A stretch of DNA of 64,000 nucleotides from positions 1 through 64,000 of the forward strand of contig JAEWWJ010000069.1 in the NCBI GenBank assembly GCA_023396415.1. Reading direction: 5' to 3'. Position numbers and translations under genes: made by a program. The DNA is from Bacteroidota bacterium (lineage in GTDB: Bacteria > Bacteroidota > Bacteroidia > Bacteroidales > F082). The notes under the pieces are model-generated. The model was not told the origin of the DNA. It searched no databases and saw only the letters and a program-made list of their open reading frames with translations. Positions 34,936 to 43,695 of this stretch are shown here, piece after piece (positions within the stretch are counted from its first letter, which is position 1; every line of letters begins with the position of its first letter).

Positions 34936-36065
34936 TTAGATGGTTTTGTCAAAACATTTAAAACCAACAGCAAGGGGTTAAAAATAATAAAAAACAACTC
35001 AGCGAAAGGGGTAAAAACAAATAGAAATTTTTCATTCAGCTTGGAGGCACTCTTGCCAAACACCACCAATTGGTTGATGTATCGAAAAGCAAAAAAGGCA
35101 ACAGGAAACACCCAGTGGACAGGTAGAAAAAATAGCCAAACCATTGTAGCATAAAATGATAGCTGGGTAAAAGAATACAAAGCCAGTTGGAGTTGAATAC
35201 CCGAACGGTAGTGTTTGCCTGTGGAAAGATGGCGGCGTTTTTGCCTTATCCATGAATTGAAGGTTGGTTTGGCCTCAGAAAATGTTATAGATTCTTTACT
35301 GATTTCAACAGCTGTATTTTTTTTGTTGGCCACTTGCTGAACAAACAAATCGTCGTCGCCCGAAGGAATGTTGTAATGTGCAATAAAACCTTTGTTGTTC
35401 ATAAACAAACTTTTATGATATGAAAGGTTGCGACCAACTGCCATATAGGGCCTTCGTGCAAGTGCTTTAGACAGGTAAAGCATAGCGATTTGCAAGGTAT
35501 CGAATTGTTGTAAAAAGCCCAATACGCCTCCCTTTTTTTGGTGCGCACCATAACCAATAACGATTTCAATTCCAGGGCCATAATTTCGAACCATGCTTTT
35601 GATCCATTGGTTGGAAGTGGGGTGGCAGTCGGCATCGGTGAGCAAAAGAATTTCATTTTTTGCCGATTTAATTCCTAAACTCAACGGGAATTTTTTGCCT
35701 TGAAAAAAGTTGAGGTTTTGCCTAATGTGCACAACATTGAGCTTGGGTTCAAGCCGTGCCAAATCAATCAGCAGCTCTTCGGTGCCGTCATCGGAGGAGT
35801 CGTTTACTACCACTACCTCATAGTTTGGATAGTCTTGATACAAAATGTAGGGAAGGTTTTTTTCGAGTTCAAGCACCGCGTTGCGTGCCGAAATCACCAC
35901 TGAAACCGGTGGCCATTTTTGCTCAGATTCGGATTTATCCTTCTTTTTATGGAAGGCCAGGCGAGAAAACAATCCCCAGTAAAAAACCAATTGCACCATG
36001 AGCGATAAAGTTATCGCCCCTAAAACAATGGTAGTAAGCAAGTTGAATTGAAGGTCTATTAACAC
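34926..36065 (-). CDS. Family 2 glycosyltransferase, membrane-bound
   Basis: About 379 residues from a GTG at 36065. A longer TTG start at 36098 would lie inside the promoter (-7 element at 36086-36093). An N-terminal helix (LTTIVLGAITLSLMVQLVFYWGLF) precedes a GT-A domain with PPVSVVISARNAVLELEKNLP, VVVNDSSDDGTEELL and the DxD-type LLLTDADCHP. The QxxRW-like RQKRRHLSTGKHY segment follows, then two or three C-terminal helices. This is the processive or lipid-linked GT2 topology. The substrate is unknown. The ECF sigma gene follows with an overlap. Confidence 0.85.
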   Translation of the reverse strand: MLIDLQFNLLTTIVLGAITLSLMVQLVFYWGLFSRLAFHKKKDKSESEQKWPPVSVVISARNAVLELEKNLPYILYQDYPNYEVVVVNDSSDDGTEELLIDLARLEPKLNVVHIRQNLNFFQGKKFPLSLGIKSAKNEILLLTDADCHPTSNQWIKSMVRNYGPGIEIVIGYGAHQKKGGVLGFLQQFDTLQIAMLYLSKALARRPYMAVGRNLSYHKSLFMNNKGFIAHYNIPSGDDDLFVQQVANKKNTAVEISKESITFSEAKPTFNSWIRQKRRHLSTGKHYRSGIQLQLALYSFTQLSFYATMVWLFFLPVHWVFPVAFFAFRYINQLVVFGKSASKLNEKFLFVFTPFAELFFIIFNPLLLVLNVLTKPSKWM

Positions 36066-36085
36066 AGGCTGCTTTATTGAGACTG

Positions 36086-36093
36086 CAAAAATA
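36086..36093 (-). promoter_or_regulatory. -7 promoter element of the glycosyltransferase-sigma pair
   Basis: On the minus strand TATTTTTG matches TAnnTTTG. It places the transcript start near 36079 and so rules out the TTG at 36098 as translation start. Confidence 0.5.
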
Positions 36094-36114
36094 TCCAATC
36101 TTTGGGATTTGCTT

Positions 36115-36122
36115 TATCTTTG
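36115..36122 (+). promoter_or_regulatory. -7 promoter element upstream of tgt
   Basis: TATCTTTG matches TAnnTTTG and lies 17 nt before the ATG at 36139, which supports that start over the longer open frame from 36109. Confidence 0.5.
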
Positions 36123-36138
36123 CTCAAATTTAGATTGG

Positions 36139-37269
36139 ATGGATTTTAAAATTGAAGGCAGAGATACCAAAAGTTCAGCGCGGGCAGGGGTGATCGTCAC
36201 AGACCATGGCACAATTCAAACCCCTATTTTTATGCCTGTTGGAACTGCCGGCACGGTGAAAGCGGTGCATCTTCGTGAGTTAAAAGACGACATTGAGGCC
36301 CAGATTATTTTAGGAAACACCTATCATCTGTATCTGAGGCCCGGCCTCGATATTTTGCACCAGGCCGGTGGACTGCATCATTTCAATGGTTGGGACCGTC
36401 CTTTTTTGACGGATAGTGGTGGATATCAGGTTTATTCCTTGAGTGCAAGACGAAAACTTAACGAGGAAGGTGTAACATTTCAGTCGCATATTGATGGAAG
36501 CAGGCATCATTTTACTCCTGAAAGGGTGATGGACATCCAACGAAAAATTGGTGCCGACATCATCATGGCTTTCGATGAGTGTACGCCATATCCATGTGAT
36601 TATGAATATGCCGTCAAATCTACAGCCATCACGCACCAATGGCTGGGTCGGTGTTTTCAACGTTTCAATGAAACGCCACCCCTTTACGGCCACAACCAGG
36701 CACTTTTCCCAATTGTGCAAGGAAGCACTTACCACGACCTGCGCAAGCTTTCAGCCGAAACCATTGCATCTTTTCATGCCGATGGAAACGCCATAGGAGG
36801 CTTGTCGGTTGGCGAACCGGCAGAAATTATGTACGAAATCACTGCAATGGTTTGCAACATACTTCCTGTTGACAAACCACGCTATCTCATGGGTGTTGGC
36901 ACTCCCGCAAATATTATTGAAAGTATTGCCCTTGGCGTGGATATGTTTGATTGTGTAATGCCCACCCGAAATGGACGAAATGGCATGCTTTTTACCAGCG
37001 AAGGGATCATCAATATAAAAAACGAAAAATGGAAAAGCGATTTTAGCTCCATTGATCCTGCCGGACAGCAATTTGTGGATCACCAATACAGCAAAGCGTA
37101 TCTGCGTCATCTTTTTGCAGCCAAAGAAATGCTGGGAAGCATGGTGGCCAGTGTTCATAATCTCGGGTTCTACTTGTGGTTGGTTAAGGAAGCCAGAACA
37201 CATATCATTGCAGGCGATTTTGCAACCTGGAAAAATCAAATTGTACCCCGTTTGATGCAACGATTATAA
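36139..37269 (+). CDS. tgt: tRNA-guanine transglycosylase
   Basis: A 376-residue enzyme exchanging guanine-34 for preQ1 in GUN-anticodon tRNAs. The TIM-barrel landmarks are TPIFMPVGTAGTVKAV, ILGNTYHLYLRPG, the active-site DSGGYQVYSLS, HIDGSRHHFTPE and DMFDCVMPTRNGRNG with the nucleophilic Asp. The zinc-site Cys residues (C-x-C-x2-C) found before YSRAYLRHL in most bacterial enzymes are absent here: the sequence reads DPAGQQFVDHQYSKAYLRHL. The His of SVHN is kept. It is followed 2 bp later by the LptF/G permease gene. Confidence 0.94.
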   Translation: MDFKIEGRDTKSSARAGVIVTDHGTIQTPIFMPVGTAGTVKAVHLRELKDDIEAQIILGNTYHLYLRPGLDILHQAGGLHHFNGWDRPFLTDSGGYQVYSLSARRKLNEEGVTFQSHIDGSRHHFTPERVMDIQRKIGADIIMAFDECTPYPCDYEYAVKSTAITHQWLGRCFQRFNETPPLYGHNQALFPIVQGSTYHDLRKLSAETIASFHADGNAIGGLSVGEPAEIMYEITAMVCNILPVDKPRYLMGVGTPANIIESIALGVDMFDCVMPTRNGRNGMLFTSEGIINIKNEKWKSDFSSIDPAGQQFVDHQYSKAYLRHLFAAKEMLGSMVASVHNLGFYLWLVKEARTHIIAGDFATWKNQIVPRLMQRL

Positions 37270-37271
37270 TT

Positions 37272-38348
37272 ATGAAACTGATTGATTGGTACATCTTTAA
37301 GAAATTTATTGGGACATTTGTTTATGCCATCTCCTTGCTGATTATCATTGTAATTATCTTCGACATCAGTGAAAATATTGACGATTTTTTAAAAAACAAC
37401 GCACCGGTTAAAGCCATCATTTTCGATTACTACCTCAATTTTATACCTCATTTTATCAACCTTTTTGTCTATCTTTTTACCTTTATTTCTGTCATTTTCT
37501 TTACCTCCAAAATGGCCGGCGACACTGAAATTATTGCCATTTTGAGCAGTGGAATCAGCTTTTGGCGCATGTTGCGACCTTATCTTTTAGCTTCTTTGAT
37601 GTTGGCATTTTTTTCGGCCTACCTTGGCAATTTCCTCATCCCTAAAACCAATGAAGTGAGGCGCGCTTTCAAAAACACCTATATGGAGAATCTCTATAAG
37701 GACCGAAACCGCAATATCCATCTGCAAATTGAAAAGGGGGTTTTTGTGTATGTTGAAAGCTACAACAGCACTCAGCATGTGGGTTACAGGTTTACCCTTG
37801 AACAATACAACGAACAGGAACTGTTTTATAAACTAACGGGCGACCGCATTGAACGTGATGCCGCCGACAGCCTTTGGAGTATCTACACCTATGTGGAGCG
37901 GCGCATCAACGGAGCAAATGAAAGTATTATTAAAGGTGCAAAGCTTGACACCGTATTGAATCTGAAAACCACCGATCTTTATGAGATCAAAGAAGATTTT
38001 GAGGTGATGAATTTTTGGGAGCTGAGGGAACATATCAGCAGCGAAAAAAGCAAAGGTAACGACAATGTGATATTGTATGAGGTCGAGATGAACAAACGTT
38101 TGGCTTCGCCGGCGGCCATTCTCATTCTCACTTTTATAGGTGTAGCCCTCTCGAGCCGAAAGGTGCGCGGTGGCATCGGCGTTCATCTAGGAGCCGGAAT
38201 TGCCATCACTTTCTCTTATATTTTGTTTATGCAGATTTCAACTGTTTTTGCTACTTATGGCGACCTTTCGCCTGCCATTGCAGCTTGGATACCCAATATT
38301 TTCTTTGCAATTGTTGGTATTTATCTCGTTCGTCAAGCACCGAAATAG
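37272..38348 (+). CDS. LptF/LptG-family LPS export permease
   Basis: A 358-residue YjgP/YjgQ-family protein with the six-helix topology. The N-terminal pair is WYIFKKFIGTFVYAISLLIIIVIIF and INLFVYLFTFISVIFFTSKMAGDTEIIAILSSG (landmarks). A periplasmic beta-jellyroll domain of about 150 residues follows, then C-terminal helices (LILTFIGVALSSRKVRGGIGVHLG). It forms the membrane part of the Lpt transporter with LptB (1648-2376). Whether it is LptF or LptG cannot be decided. It follows tgt by 2 bp. Confidence 0.9.
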   Translation: MKLIDWYIFKKFIGTFVYAISLLIIIVIIFDISENIDDFLKNNAPVKAIIFDYYLNFIPHFINLFVYLFTFISVIFFTSKMAGDTEIIAILSSGISFWRMLRPYLLASLMLAFFSAYLGNFLIPKTNEVRRAFKNTYMENLYKDRNRNIHLQIEKGVFVYVESYNSTQHVGYRFTLEQYNEQELFYKLTGDRIERDAADSLWSIYTYVERRINGANESIIKGAKLDTVLNLKTTDLYEIKEDFEVMNFWELREHISSEKSKGNDNVILYEVEMNKRLASPAAILILTFIGVALSSRKVRGGIGVHLGAGIAITFSYILFMQISTVFATYGDLSPAIAAWIPNIFFAIVGIYLVRQAPK

Positions 38349-38377
38349 TGAATTATTATTTTTAAATCATTGATTAT

Positions 38378-39895
38378 ATGGCAATTATAAACACAGTGAT
38401 GTCGTGGTTGATGCGTAAGCGTATCCATCAAATCGAATTGTTTATGAAATATCCTTACGAGGTGCAAGAAGAATGGTTTAAACGGCTTATTTATGCCGGA
38501 AAAGGCACTGAGTTTGGTAAATTGTATGATTTTAAATCCATCAACAGCTACCGCGAATTTAGCGAACGGGTGCCGGTGAGCGACTATGAACAACTGAAAC
38601 CATACATTGACCGCCTTCGCAATGGCGAGGAAAACTTGCTCTGGCCCGAAGAAATCAAATGGTTTGCCAAGTCGTCGGGCACCACCTCAAGCAAAAGCAA
38701 ATACATTCCCGTAAGCAATGCCTCGCTCGAAGAGTGCCATTTTAAAGGAGGTAAAGACATGATTTCGCTTTTCGTGAACAATTTTCCTGACTCAGAAATA
38801 TTCGATGGACGCGGCTTGGTCATGGGTGGAAGTCATAGCATCAGCGAAATCAGCAACACCTCTTATTATGATGGCGATTTGTCAGCCATTTTAATTCAAA
38901 ACCTTCCTTTTTGGGTGCAGTTTTTAAAGACACCTAATTTGAACATCGCTTTAATGGATGAGTGGGAATCCAAAATTGAACTGATGGCCAACGAAACTAT
39001 GCAGCACGATGTAACCAGCATTTCAGGGGTGCCTTCTTGGACACTGGTCCTGCTGCGCAAAATTGTGGAGCTGTCAGGTAAAAATAACATCATCGAGGTG
39101 TGGCCACGGTTAGAGGTTTTTTTCCATGGCGGAGTGAGCTTCGATCCCTATCGAGAACAGTATAAAAACCTCATTCCTTCCACTCGAATGCAGTACATGG
39201 AAACCTACAATGCTTCTGAGGGTTTTTTTGGAATTCAAGATTTATCCGACAGGAATGAGTTGTTACTTATGCTGGACTACGGTATTTTTTATGAATTTAT
39301 TCCCATAGATCAGTTGGATGATGAACATCCTAAGGCACTTCAACTGGCTGAGGTTGAGGTAGGTGTGAACTATGCCATGCTAATTACAACCAATGCCGGC
39401 TTGTGGCGCTACCTCATTGGCGACACGGTAACTTTCACCTCAACAAATCCTTACCGGCTGAGGATAACCGGTCGAACAAAAAGTTTTATCAACATTTTTG
39501 GCGAAGAGTTGATGGTGGACAATGCTGACAAAGCGCTTAAAATTGCTTGTGCCAAATGTCAGGCTGTCATCACCGATTACACCGCCGGTCCTTACTTTTC
39601 AGAGGATAAAAAAACCTCGGCCCATGAGTGGATTATTGAGTTTGAAAAACCACCACTCCATCTCGATTTCTTTACCGAAACTCTCGATAACGCCCTCAAA
39701 TCATTGAACTCAGATTACGAAGCCAAACGTTATCATAACATGATTTTGATGCCGCCCATAGTTCATGCCACTAAAACCGGTACTTTTTACGATTGGTTAA
39801 AGCAAAAGGGAAAACTTGGTGGCCAGCACAAAGTGCCGCGCCTGTCCAACGACCGGAAAATTTTAGACGAAATTCTTCTGTCGCACACGCCGTAA
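38378..39895 (+). CDS. GH3 auxin-responsive-promoter family protein (adenylate-forming)
   Basis: A 505-residue protein of the GH3 family, related to plant acyl-acid-amido synthetases that adenylate carboxylic acids and join them to amino acids. Visible family segments are KWFAKSSGTTSSKSKYIPVS (the ATP-binding Ser/Thr-Gly loop, about residues 102-121), MQYMETYNASEGFFGIQ, LWRYLIGDTVTFTSTNPYRLRITGRTKSFINIFGEE-type landmarks and a basic C-terminal domain. In bacteria the natural substrate is unknown. It lies 29 bp after the permease gene, probably in one operon with it. Confidence 0.88.
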   Translation: MAIINTVMSWLMRKRIHQIELFMKYPYEVQEEWFKRLIYAGKGTEFGKLYDFKSINSYREFSERVPVSDYEQLKPYIDRLRNGEENLLWPEEIKWFAKSSGTTSSKSKYIPVSNASLEECHFKGGKDMISLFVNNFPDSEIFDGRGLVMGGSHSISEISNTSYYDGDLSAILIQNLPFWVQFLKTPNLNIALMDEWESKIELMANETMQHDVTSISGVPSWTLVLLRKIVELSGKNNIIEVWPRLEVFFHGGVSFDPYREQYKNLIPSTRMQYMETYNASEGFFGIQDLSDRNELLLMLDYGIFYEFIPIDQLDDEHPKALQLAEVEVGVNYAMLITTNAGLWRYLIGDTVTFTSTNPYRLRITGRTKSFINIFGEELMVDNADKALKIACAKCQAVITDYTAGPYFSEDKKTSAHEWIIEFEKPPLHLDFFTETLDNALKSLNSDYEAKRYHNMILMPPIVHATKTGTFYDWLKQKGKLGGQHKVPRLSNDRKILDEILLSHTP

Positions 39896-39910
39896 ACCTT
39901 CATAAAAGAT

Positions 39911-39918
39911 TACATTTG
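39911..39918 (+). promoter_or_regulatory. -7 promoter element upstream of the deoxynucleoside kinase gene
   Basis: TACATTTG matches TAnnTTTG, 17 nt before the ATG at 39935. The -33 element was not recognised. Confidence 0.4.
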
Positions 39919-39934
39919 CCACAAAACTATCTGT

Positions 39935-40546
39935 ATGCACATCGCCATTTCCGGTAACATAGGCTCAGGAAAAACTACCCTTACACGCCTATTGTCGAAG
40001 CACTTTGGGTGGACTCCTCATTTCGAGGACGTTGAAAACAACCCGTATCTCCATAGTTTTTATGAAGATATGCAGCGTTGGTCGTTTAATCTTCAGGTGT
40101 ATTTCCTGAACAGCCGCTTCCGCCAGGTGATCGAAATCAGAAACAGCGGCAAAACCATCGTTCAAGACCGCACCATTTATGAAGACGCGCATATTTTTGC
40201 ACCCAACTTGCACGCTATGAACCTCATGTCGTCGCGCGACTTTGAAAACTACAGCTCACTTTTTGAGTTGATGAGCAAATTTATTCAGCCTCCCGATTTG
40301 TTGATTTATCTCAGAGCTTCGGTGCCTACTTTGGTGAGCCAGATTCAAAAACGTGGCCGCGATTATGAGGCTTCCATTCGTATAGATTATCTCAAGCTCC
40401 TTAACGAACGTTATGAAGCCTGGATTTCAACCTATACCATCGGCAAACTCCTTATTGTAGAGGTAGATGAAATTGACTTGGAAAAACCTGCCGATTTAAG
40501 TTTTGTCATCGAAAATGTAAATGCCAACTTGCACGGCCTTTTTTAA
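39935..40546 (+). CDS. Deoxynucleoside kinase
   Basis: A 203-residue kinase of the dCK/dGK family that phosphorylates salvaged deoxynucleosides. The P-loop GNIGSGKTT is at 7-15. A Glu-containing ENNPYLHSFYEDMQRWSF segment, the catalytic QDRTIYEDAHIF segment (ERS/DRS-like), and the LID arginine region IQKRGRDYEASI follow. The exact nucleoside preference cannot be read from sequence. kdsB follows 18 bp later. Confidence 0.9.
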   Translation: MHIAISGNIGSGKTTLTRLLSKHFGWTPHFEDVENNPYLHSFYEDMQRWSFNLQVYFLNSRFRQVIEIRNSGKTIVQDRTIYEDAHIFAPNLHAMNLMSSRDFENYSSLFELMSKFIQPPDLLIYLRASVPTLVSQIQKRGRDYEASIRIDYLKLLNERYEAWISTYTIGKLLIVEVDEIDLEKPADLSFVIENVNANLHGLF

Positions 40547-40563
40547 ATTTTTCCCATTAAGAA

Positions 40564-41304
40564 ATGATGCAGTTTTTAGGAGTAATTCCGGCAAGGTTTG
40601 CCTCAACACGTTTTCCGGGCAAACCATTGGTGATGATAGGTGGAAAAACCATGATTCAGAGGGTGTATGAACAATGCTTGAAGGCCAAATCATTGACAAA
40701 AGTAGTGGTTGCTACGGATGACGATCGTATTTTTCAAGAAGTGAAAAACTTTGGTGGCGAAGCAGTGATGACTTCAACCCATCATCAAAGTGGAACCGAC
40801 CGTTGCTTGGATGCCCTTCAACAAATGAACCTTGCTTACGATGCCGTTGTGAACATTCAAGGTGATGAACCTTTTATTGACCCAGATCAAATCAATCAAC
40901 TGGTTCATTTGCTGCAAACAAGCCAAGCCCATATCGCTACGCTGGCTTTCAAAATTACAAAAACCGAAGAGCTTGAAAATCCCAATGTAGTAAAATTGGT
41001 AAAAACCAATAACGACAGAGCGATTTATTTCAGCCGTTATCCAATCCCATTTATCCGATCAGTTCAACGAAGTCCACTTATAAAAAATCACAACTTTTAT
41101 AAACATATTGGTATTTATGCCTACCGCGCCGATGTGCTGCAACAAATTGCGTGTTTGCAGCCCTCATCCCTTGAACTGGCCGAATCGCTGGAGCAACTTC
41201 GTTGGATTGAAAACGGTTTCAGCATTGGTGTAGGTATCACCGAGAGGGAAAATATAGGCATTGATACCCCCGACGATTTGAAAAAAATACAGAACTTTTT
41301 TTAG
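40564..41304 (+). CDS. kdsB: 3-deoxy-manno-octulosonate cytidylyltransferase
   Basis: A 246-residue enzyme activating Kdo to CMP-Kdo for lipid A core synthesis. The N-terminal nucleotide-binding loop is GVIPARFASTRFPGKPL. VVATDDDRIF, SGTDRCLDAL, VVNIQGDEPFIDPDQI, ALAFKITKTEELENPNVVK and the C-terminal ESLEQLRWIENGFSIGV are all family landmarks. Two adjacent ATG codons (40564 and 40567) are possible starts. It acts downstream of kdsD (5316-6314). Confidence 0.95.
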   Translation: MMQFLGVIPARFASTRFPGKPLVMIGGKTMIQRVYEQCLKAKSLTKVVVATDDDRIFQEVKNFGGEAVMTSTHHQSGTDRCLDALQQMNLAYDAVVNIQGDEPFIDPDQINQLVHLLQTSQAHIATLAFKITKTEELENPNVVKLVKTNNDRAIYFSRYPIPFIRSVQRSPLIKNHNFYKHIGIYAYRADVLQQIACLQPSSLELAESLEQLRWIENGFSIGVGITERENIGIDTPDDLKKIQNFF

Positions 41305-41384
41305 TTTTGGCCGTATAAATCGTATCTTAGCACTCAGTTTTACACTTTTTTTAAAAACGCAAAATACGTTATTCATTCGTTTCT

Positions 41385-42662
41385 ATGAAGATAGCAGGCT
41401 ACATTGGCGATTTGCTCTATGAGTATGAATGTGTCGTGATCCCCGGCTTAGGTGGATTTCTCACGCGCGATCATCCTGCTTATATTCATCCAATAAAACA
41501 TTATTTCAAACCACCGCACCGCGAAATTGTTTTCAATCCGCTACTGCGAACCAACGACGGGCTGCTCTTGAACTATATTGCCCGATCAGAAAAGTTGGCT
41601 TATCACGATGCCAAATCACGGCTCGATCGCTTTGTCGTTAAATGTCTTGAGGTTCTCAACGAGGGTAAGAAAATCAACTTTCGAAACATTGGTAACATTC
41701 ATTACAACAAAGAGAAACAGATTGTTTTTGAACCAGACACCAATCAAAATTACCTTTCCGAGTCATTTGGACTCAGTGGTTTTGTTTCGCCGCCTATAAA
41801 AAGAGAAGATTTTCAGCAGCGTGTTGAAAAAGTGTTTAGCAATCCGCCGCGCGCACGCGAGGATCAAATACCCGAACCGCCACATACAAGCACCAAGAAA
41901 CCGCAACCTGCTGTTGCCAAACGAATGTTGGCTTCGCGACGGCCCGGAAAACTAAAACGTCAGCTGGTGATTGTGGGTGCTGCTGCCACCTTGTTATTCG
42001 CAGCTTGGGCAACCATGAACTACCAAACAGTAAATTTTTATTATGATAAATATAAAAGTCAGGCCTCCATTTTGCCTTTCTTTTACGTAAGCCCAAATGA
42101 ATATGTCATTCATCATTTGGATCAGCTTCCGGTGAAATCTATGATTCCTGTTCAAGATTTTTCGGCGATTATTGGTAGTTCAACCAAAGCACAAGCAGGC
42201 ATCAACGACCTCATTCCGGCACAATCATACAGGGTTGACTTGGATACCGTTTCTTCAAAAGAGGTTTTGGATGAAGCTCCTGAGCTCATTGAATCAACCG
42301 TTGACAATATTTTTGGCGATGAGCCTTTGCCAGCCGCGGAGAGCGAAACTGTGGTGAACGATAATGTTGAAAATGAAGTGATTGAACTTCCGATTAAAAA
42401 AGAAGAAATGGCTTTACCAAAGCAGGTCGTTCAAACCAAACAATACCATATCATTGCGGGCGCTTTTAAAGAAAAGGAAAATGCGGTTAAGTTGATAGAC
42501 CAACTGAAAAGCAAGAATTTTGCTGCCGGTTATGCCGGGCAAACTTCAGGAGGCTTATGGCGTGTTGCCTACGCTTCTTTCAACGACGAAAGCACTGCTT
42601 TACAGCAACTTGAAATGGTAAAAAATAGCGAAAACAGACAAGCCTGGCTTCTTGTCCTCTAA
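41385..42662 (+). CDS. HU-CCDC81 domain and SPOR domain protein
   Basis: A 425-residue protein. Residues 1 to about 140 match the bacterial HU-CCDC81 domains (IGDLLYEYECVVIPGLGGF, REIVFNPLLRTNDGLLLNYIA, KINFRNIGNIHYNKEKQIVFEP), HU-like folds that may bind DNA. A basic Pro-rich linker leads to a membrane helix at about 193-211. A periplasmic linker and a SPOR domain at about 350-425 (QYHIIAGAFKEKENAVKLIDQL) follow. SPOR binds denuded septal glycan. The topology suggests a nucleoid- or cytoplasm-to-septum link; that is inference. Confidence 0.87.
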   Translation: MKIAGYIGDLLYEYECVVIPGLGGFLTRDHPAYIHPIKHYFKPPHREIVFNPLLRTNDGLLLNYIARSEKLAYHDAKSRLDRFVVKCLEVLNEGKKINFRNIGNIHYNKEKQIVFEPDTNQNYLSESFGLSGFVSPPIKREDFQQRVEKVFSNPPRAREDQIPEPPHTSTKKPQPAVAKRMLASRRPGKLKRQLVIVGAAATLLFAAWATMNYQTVNFYYDKYKSQASILPFFYVSPNEYVIHHLDQLPVKSMIPVQDFSAIIGSSTKAQAGINDLIPAQSYRVDLDTVSSKEVLDEAPELIESTVDNIFGDEPLPAAESETVVNDNVENEVIELPIKKEEMALPKQVVQTKQYHIIAGAFKEKENAVKLIDQLKSKNFAAGYAGQTSGGLWRVAYASFNDESTALQQLEMVKNSENRQAWLLVL

Positions 42663-42683
42663 CGGAAAATTACTTTATTTGAA

Positions 42684-43361
42684 GTGGGATCAAAAAACAA
42701 ACTACAGCGTTTCGAGGAAAACCTGACCTTTAATAACTTGTTTCAATACAACTTCGAGCAGTTGATTCATTTGCCTTTTGAGCATAGAGGAACCTGGAAT
42801 AGCAGCTTTTTCGAAAACGACAATCCCATTGTGTTAGAACTTGGGTGCGGAAAAGGTGAATACACCATTGGGCTTGCTGAGCGTTATCCCGATAAAAATT
42901 TCATTGGCTTTGATATTAAAGGTGCACGTTTGTGGAAAGGTTTGACCATGGCACGCGAAAAGGGCTTGAAAAATGTGGCATTTGTACGCACAAAAATTGA
43001 TCATATCAGGTATTTCTTTGCCGAGGATGAAATTTCAGAAATTTGGATCACCTTCCCCGACCCACAACCCCGTCTTTCACGCTCCAAAAAACGGCTCACC
43101 TCACCTCAATTTCTCGAGCGTTACAGCAATATCTTAAAAAAAAATGGCATCATCCATTTGAAAACTGATAGCACTTTGCTCTATGACTTTACCCTCGAAG
43201 TTATTGATGAGCTGCAGCTCCCGCTTCACTATCATTCCAACGATTTATATGCAACGGATGAAGAGCTGGAAGTGAAAAGTATTCGTACCTTTTATGAGCA
43301 GATTTGGCTTTCGCAAGGTCTGACAATCAAGTACATTCGCTTTGGGTTAGACAATGAGTGA
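42684..43361 (+). CDS. trmB: tRNA (guanine-N7)-methyltransferase TrmB (GTG start)
   Basis: A 225-residue SAM-dependent enzyme making m7G46 in tRNA. The start is GTG at 42684, giving MGSKNKLQRFEENLTFNNLFQ, which aligns with the family. The SAM site is LELGCGKGEYTIGLAERYPDKNF, followed by GFDIKGARLWKG and the catalytic ITFPDPQPRLSRSKKRLTSP region. It overlaps the next gene by 8 nt. Confidence 0.94.
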   Translation: MGSKNKLQRFEENLTFNNLFQYNFEQLIHLPFEHRGTWNSSFFENDNPIVLELGCGKGEYTIGLAERYPDKNFIGFDIKGARLWKGLTMAREKGLKNVAFVRTKIDHIRYFFAEDEISEIWITFPDPQPRLSRSKKRLTSPQFLERYSNILKKNGIIHLKTDSTLLYDFTLEVIDELQLPLHYHSNDLYATDEELEVKSIRTFYEQIWLSQGLTIKYIRFGLDNE

Positions 43362-43695
43362 GGAACCAGGATTCTTTGAGAAAGTTTACCAGGTGGTGGT
43401 GCTGATTCCCAGTGGACGAATCACTTCTTACGGTGCTATTGCCGCTTATCTTGGCGCCAAACAATCCTCACGTATGGTGGGTTGGGCCATGAACCAATCG
43501 CACTTTAGCAAAAAAATGATTCCTGCGCATCGGGTGGTAAATAGAAATGGGTTGCTTACCGGAAAAGCCCATTTTGGAGGCCGTGATGTGATGAAACAAT
43601 TGCTCGAAAACGAAGGTTTCATCGTTGAAAACGATCAAATAATAAACTTTAAGGAAAGATTTTGGGATCCGGCTATCGAATTAAAAACAGTTTAG
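43354..43695 (+). CDS. Alkyltransferase-like protein (ATL, MGMT family)
   Basis: A 113-residue MGMT DNA-binding domain protein. Landmarks are VYQVVVLIPSGRITSYGAIAAYLG, SRMVGWAMNQ and a motif P57-A-H-R60 in place of the active-site PCHR. The acceptor Cys is therefore Ala, the mark of ATL proteins that bind O6-alkylguanine and flag it for nucleotide excision repair rather than reversing it. It overlaps trmB by 8 nt and its end meets the convergent LacI gene by 4 nt. Confidence 0.9.
   Translation: MSEEPGFFEKVYQVVVLIPSGRITSYGAIAAYLGAKQSSRMVGWAMNQSHFSKKMIPAHRVVNRNGLLTGKAHFGGRDVMKQLLENEGFIVENDQIINFKERFWDPAIELKTV

Noticed and set aside
36310..37260. Long minus-strand open frames opposite tgt
   Set aside because: They are antisense shadows of tgt, whose motifs are unambiguous.
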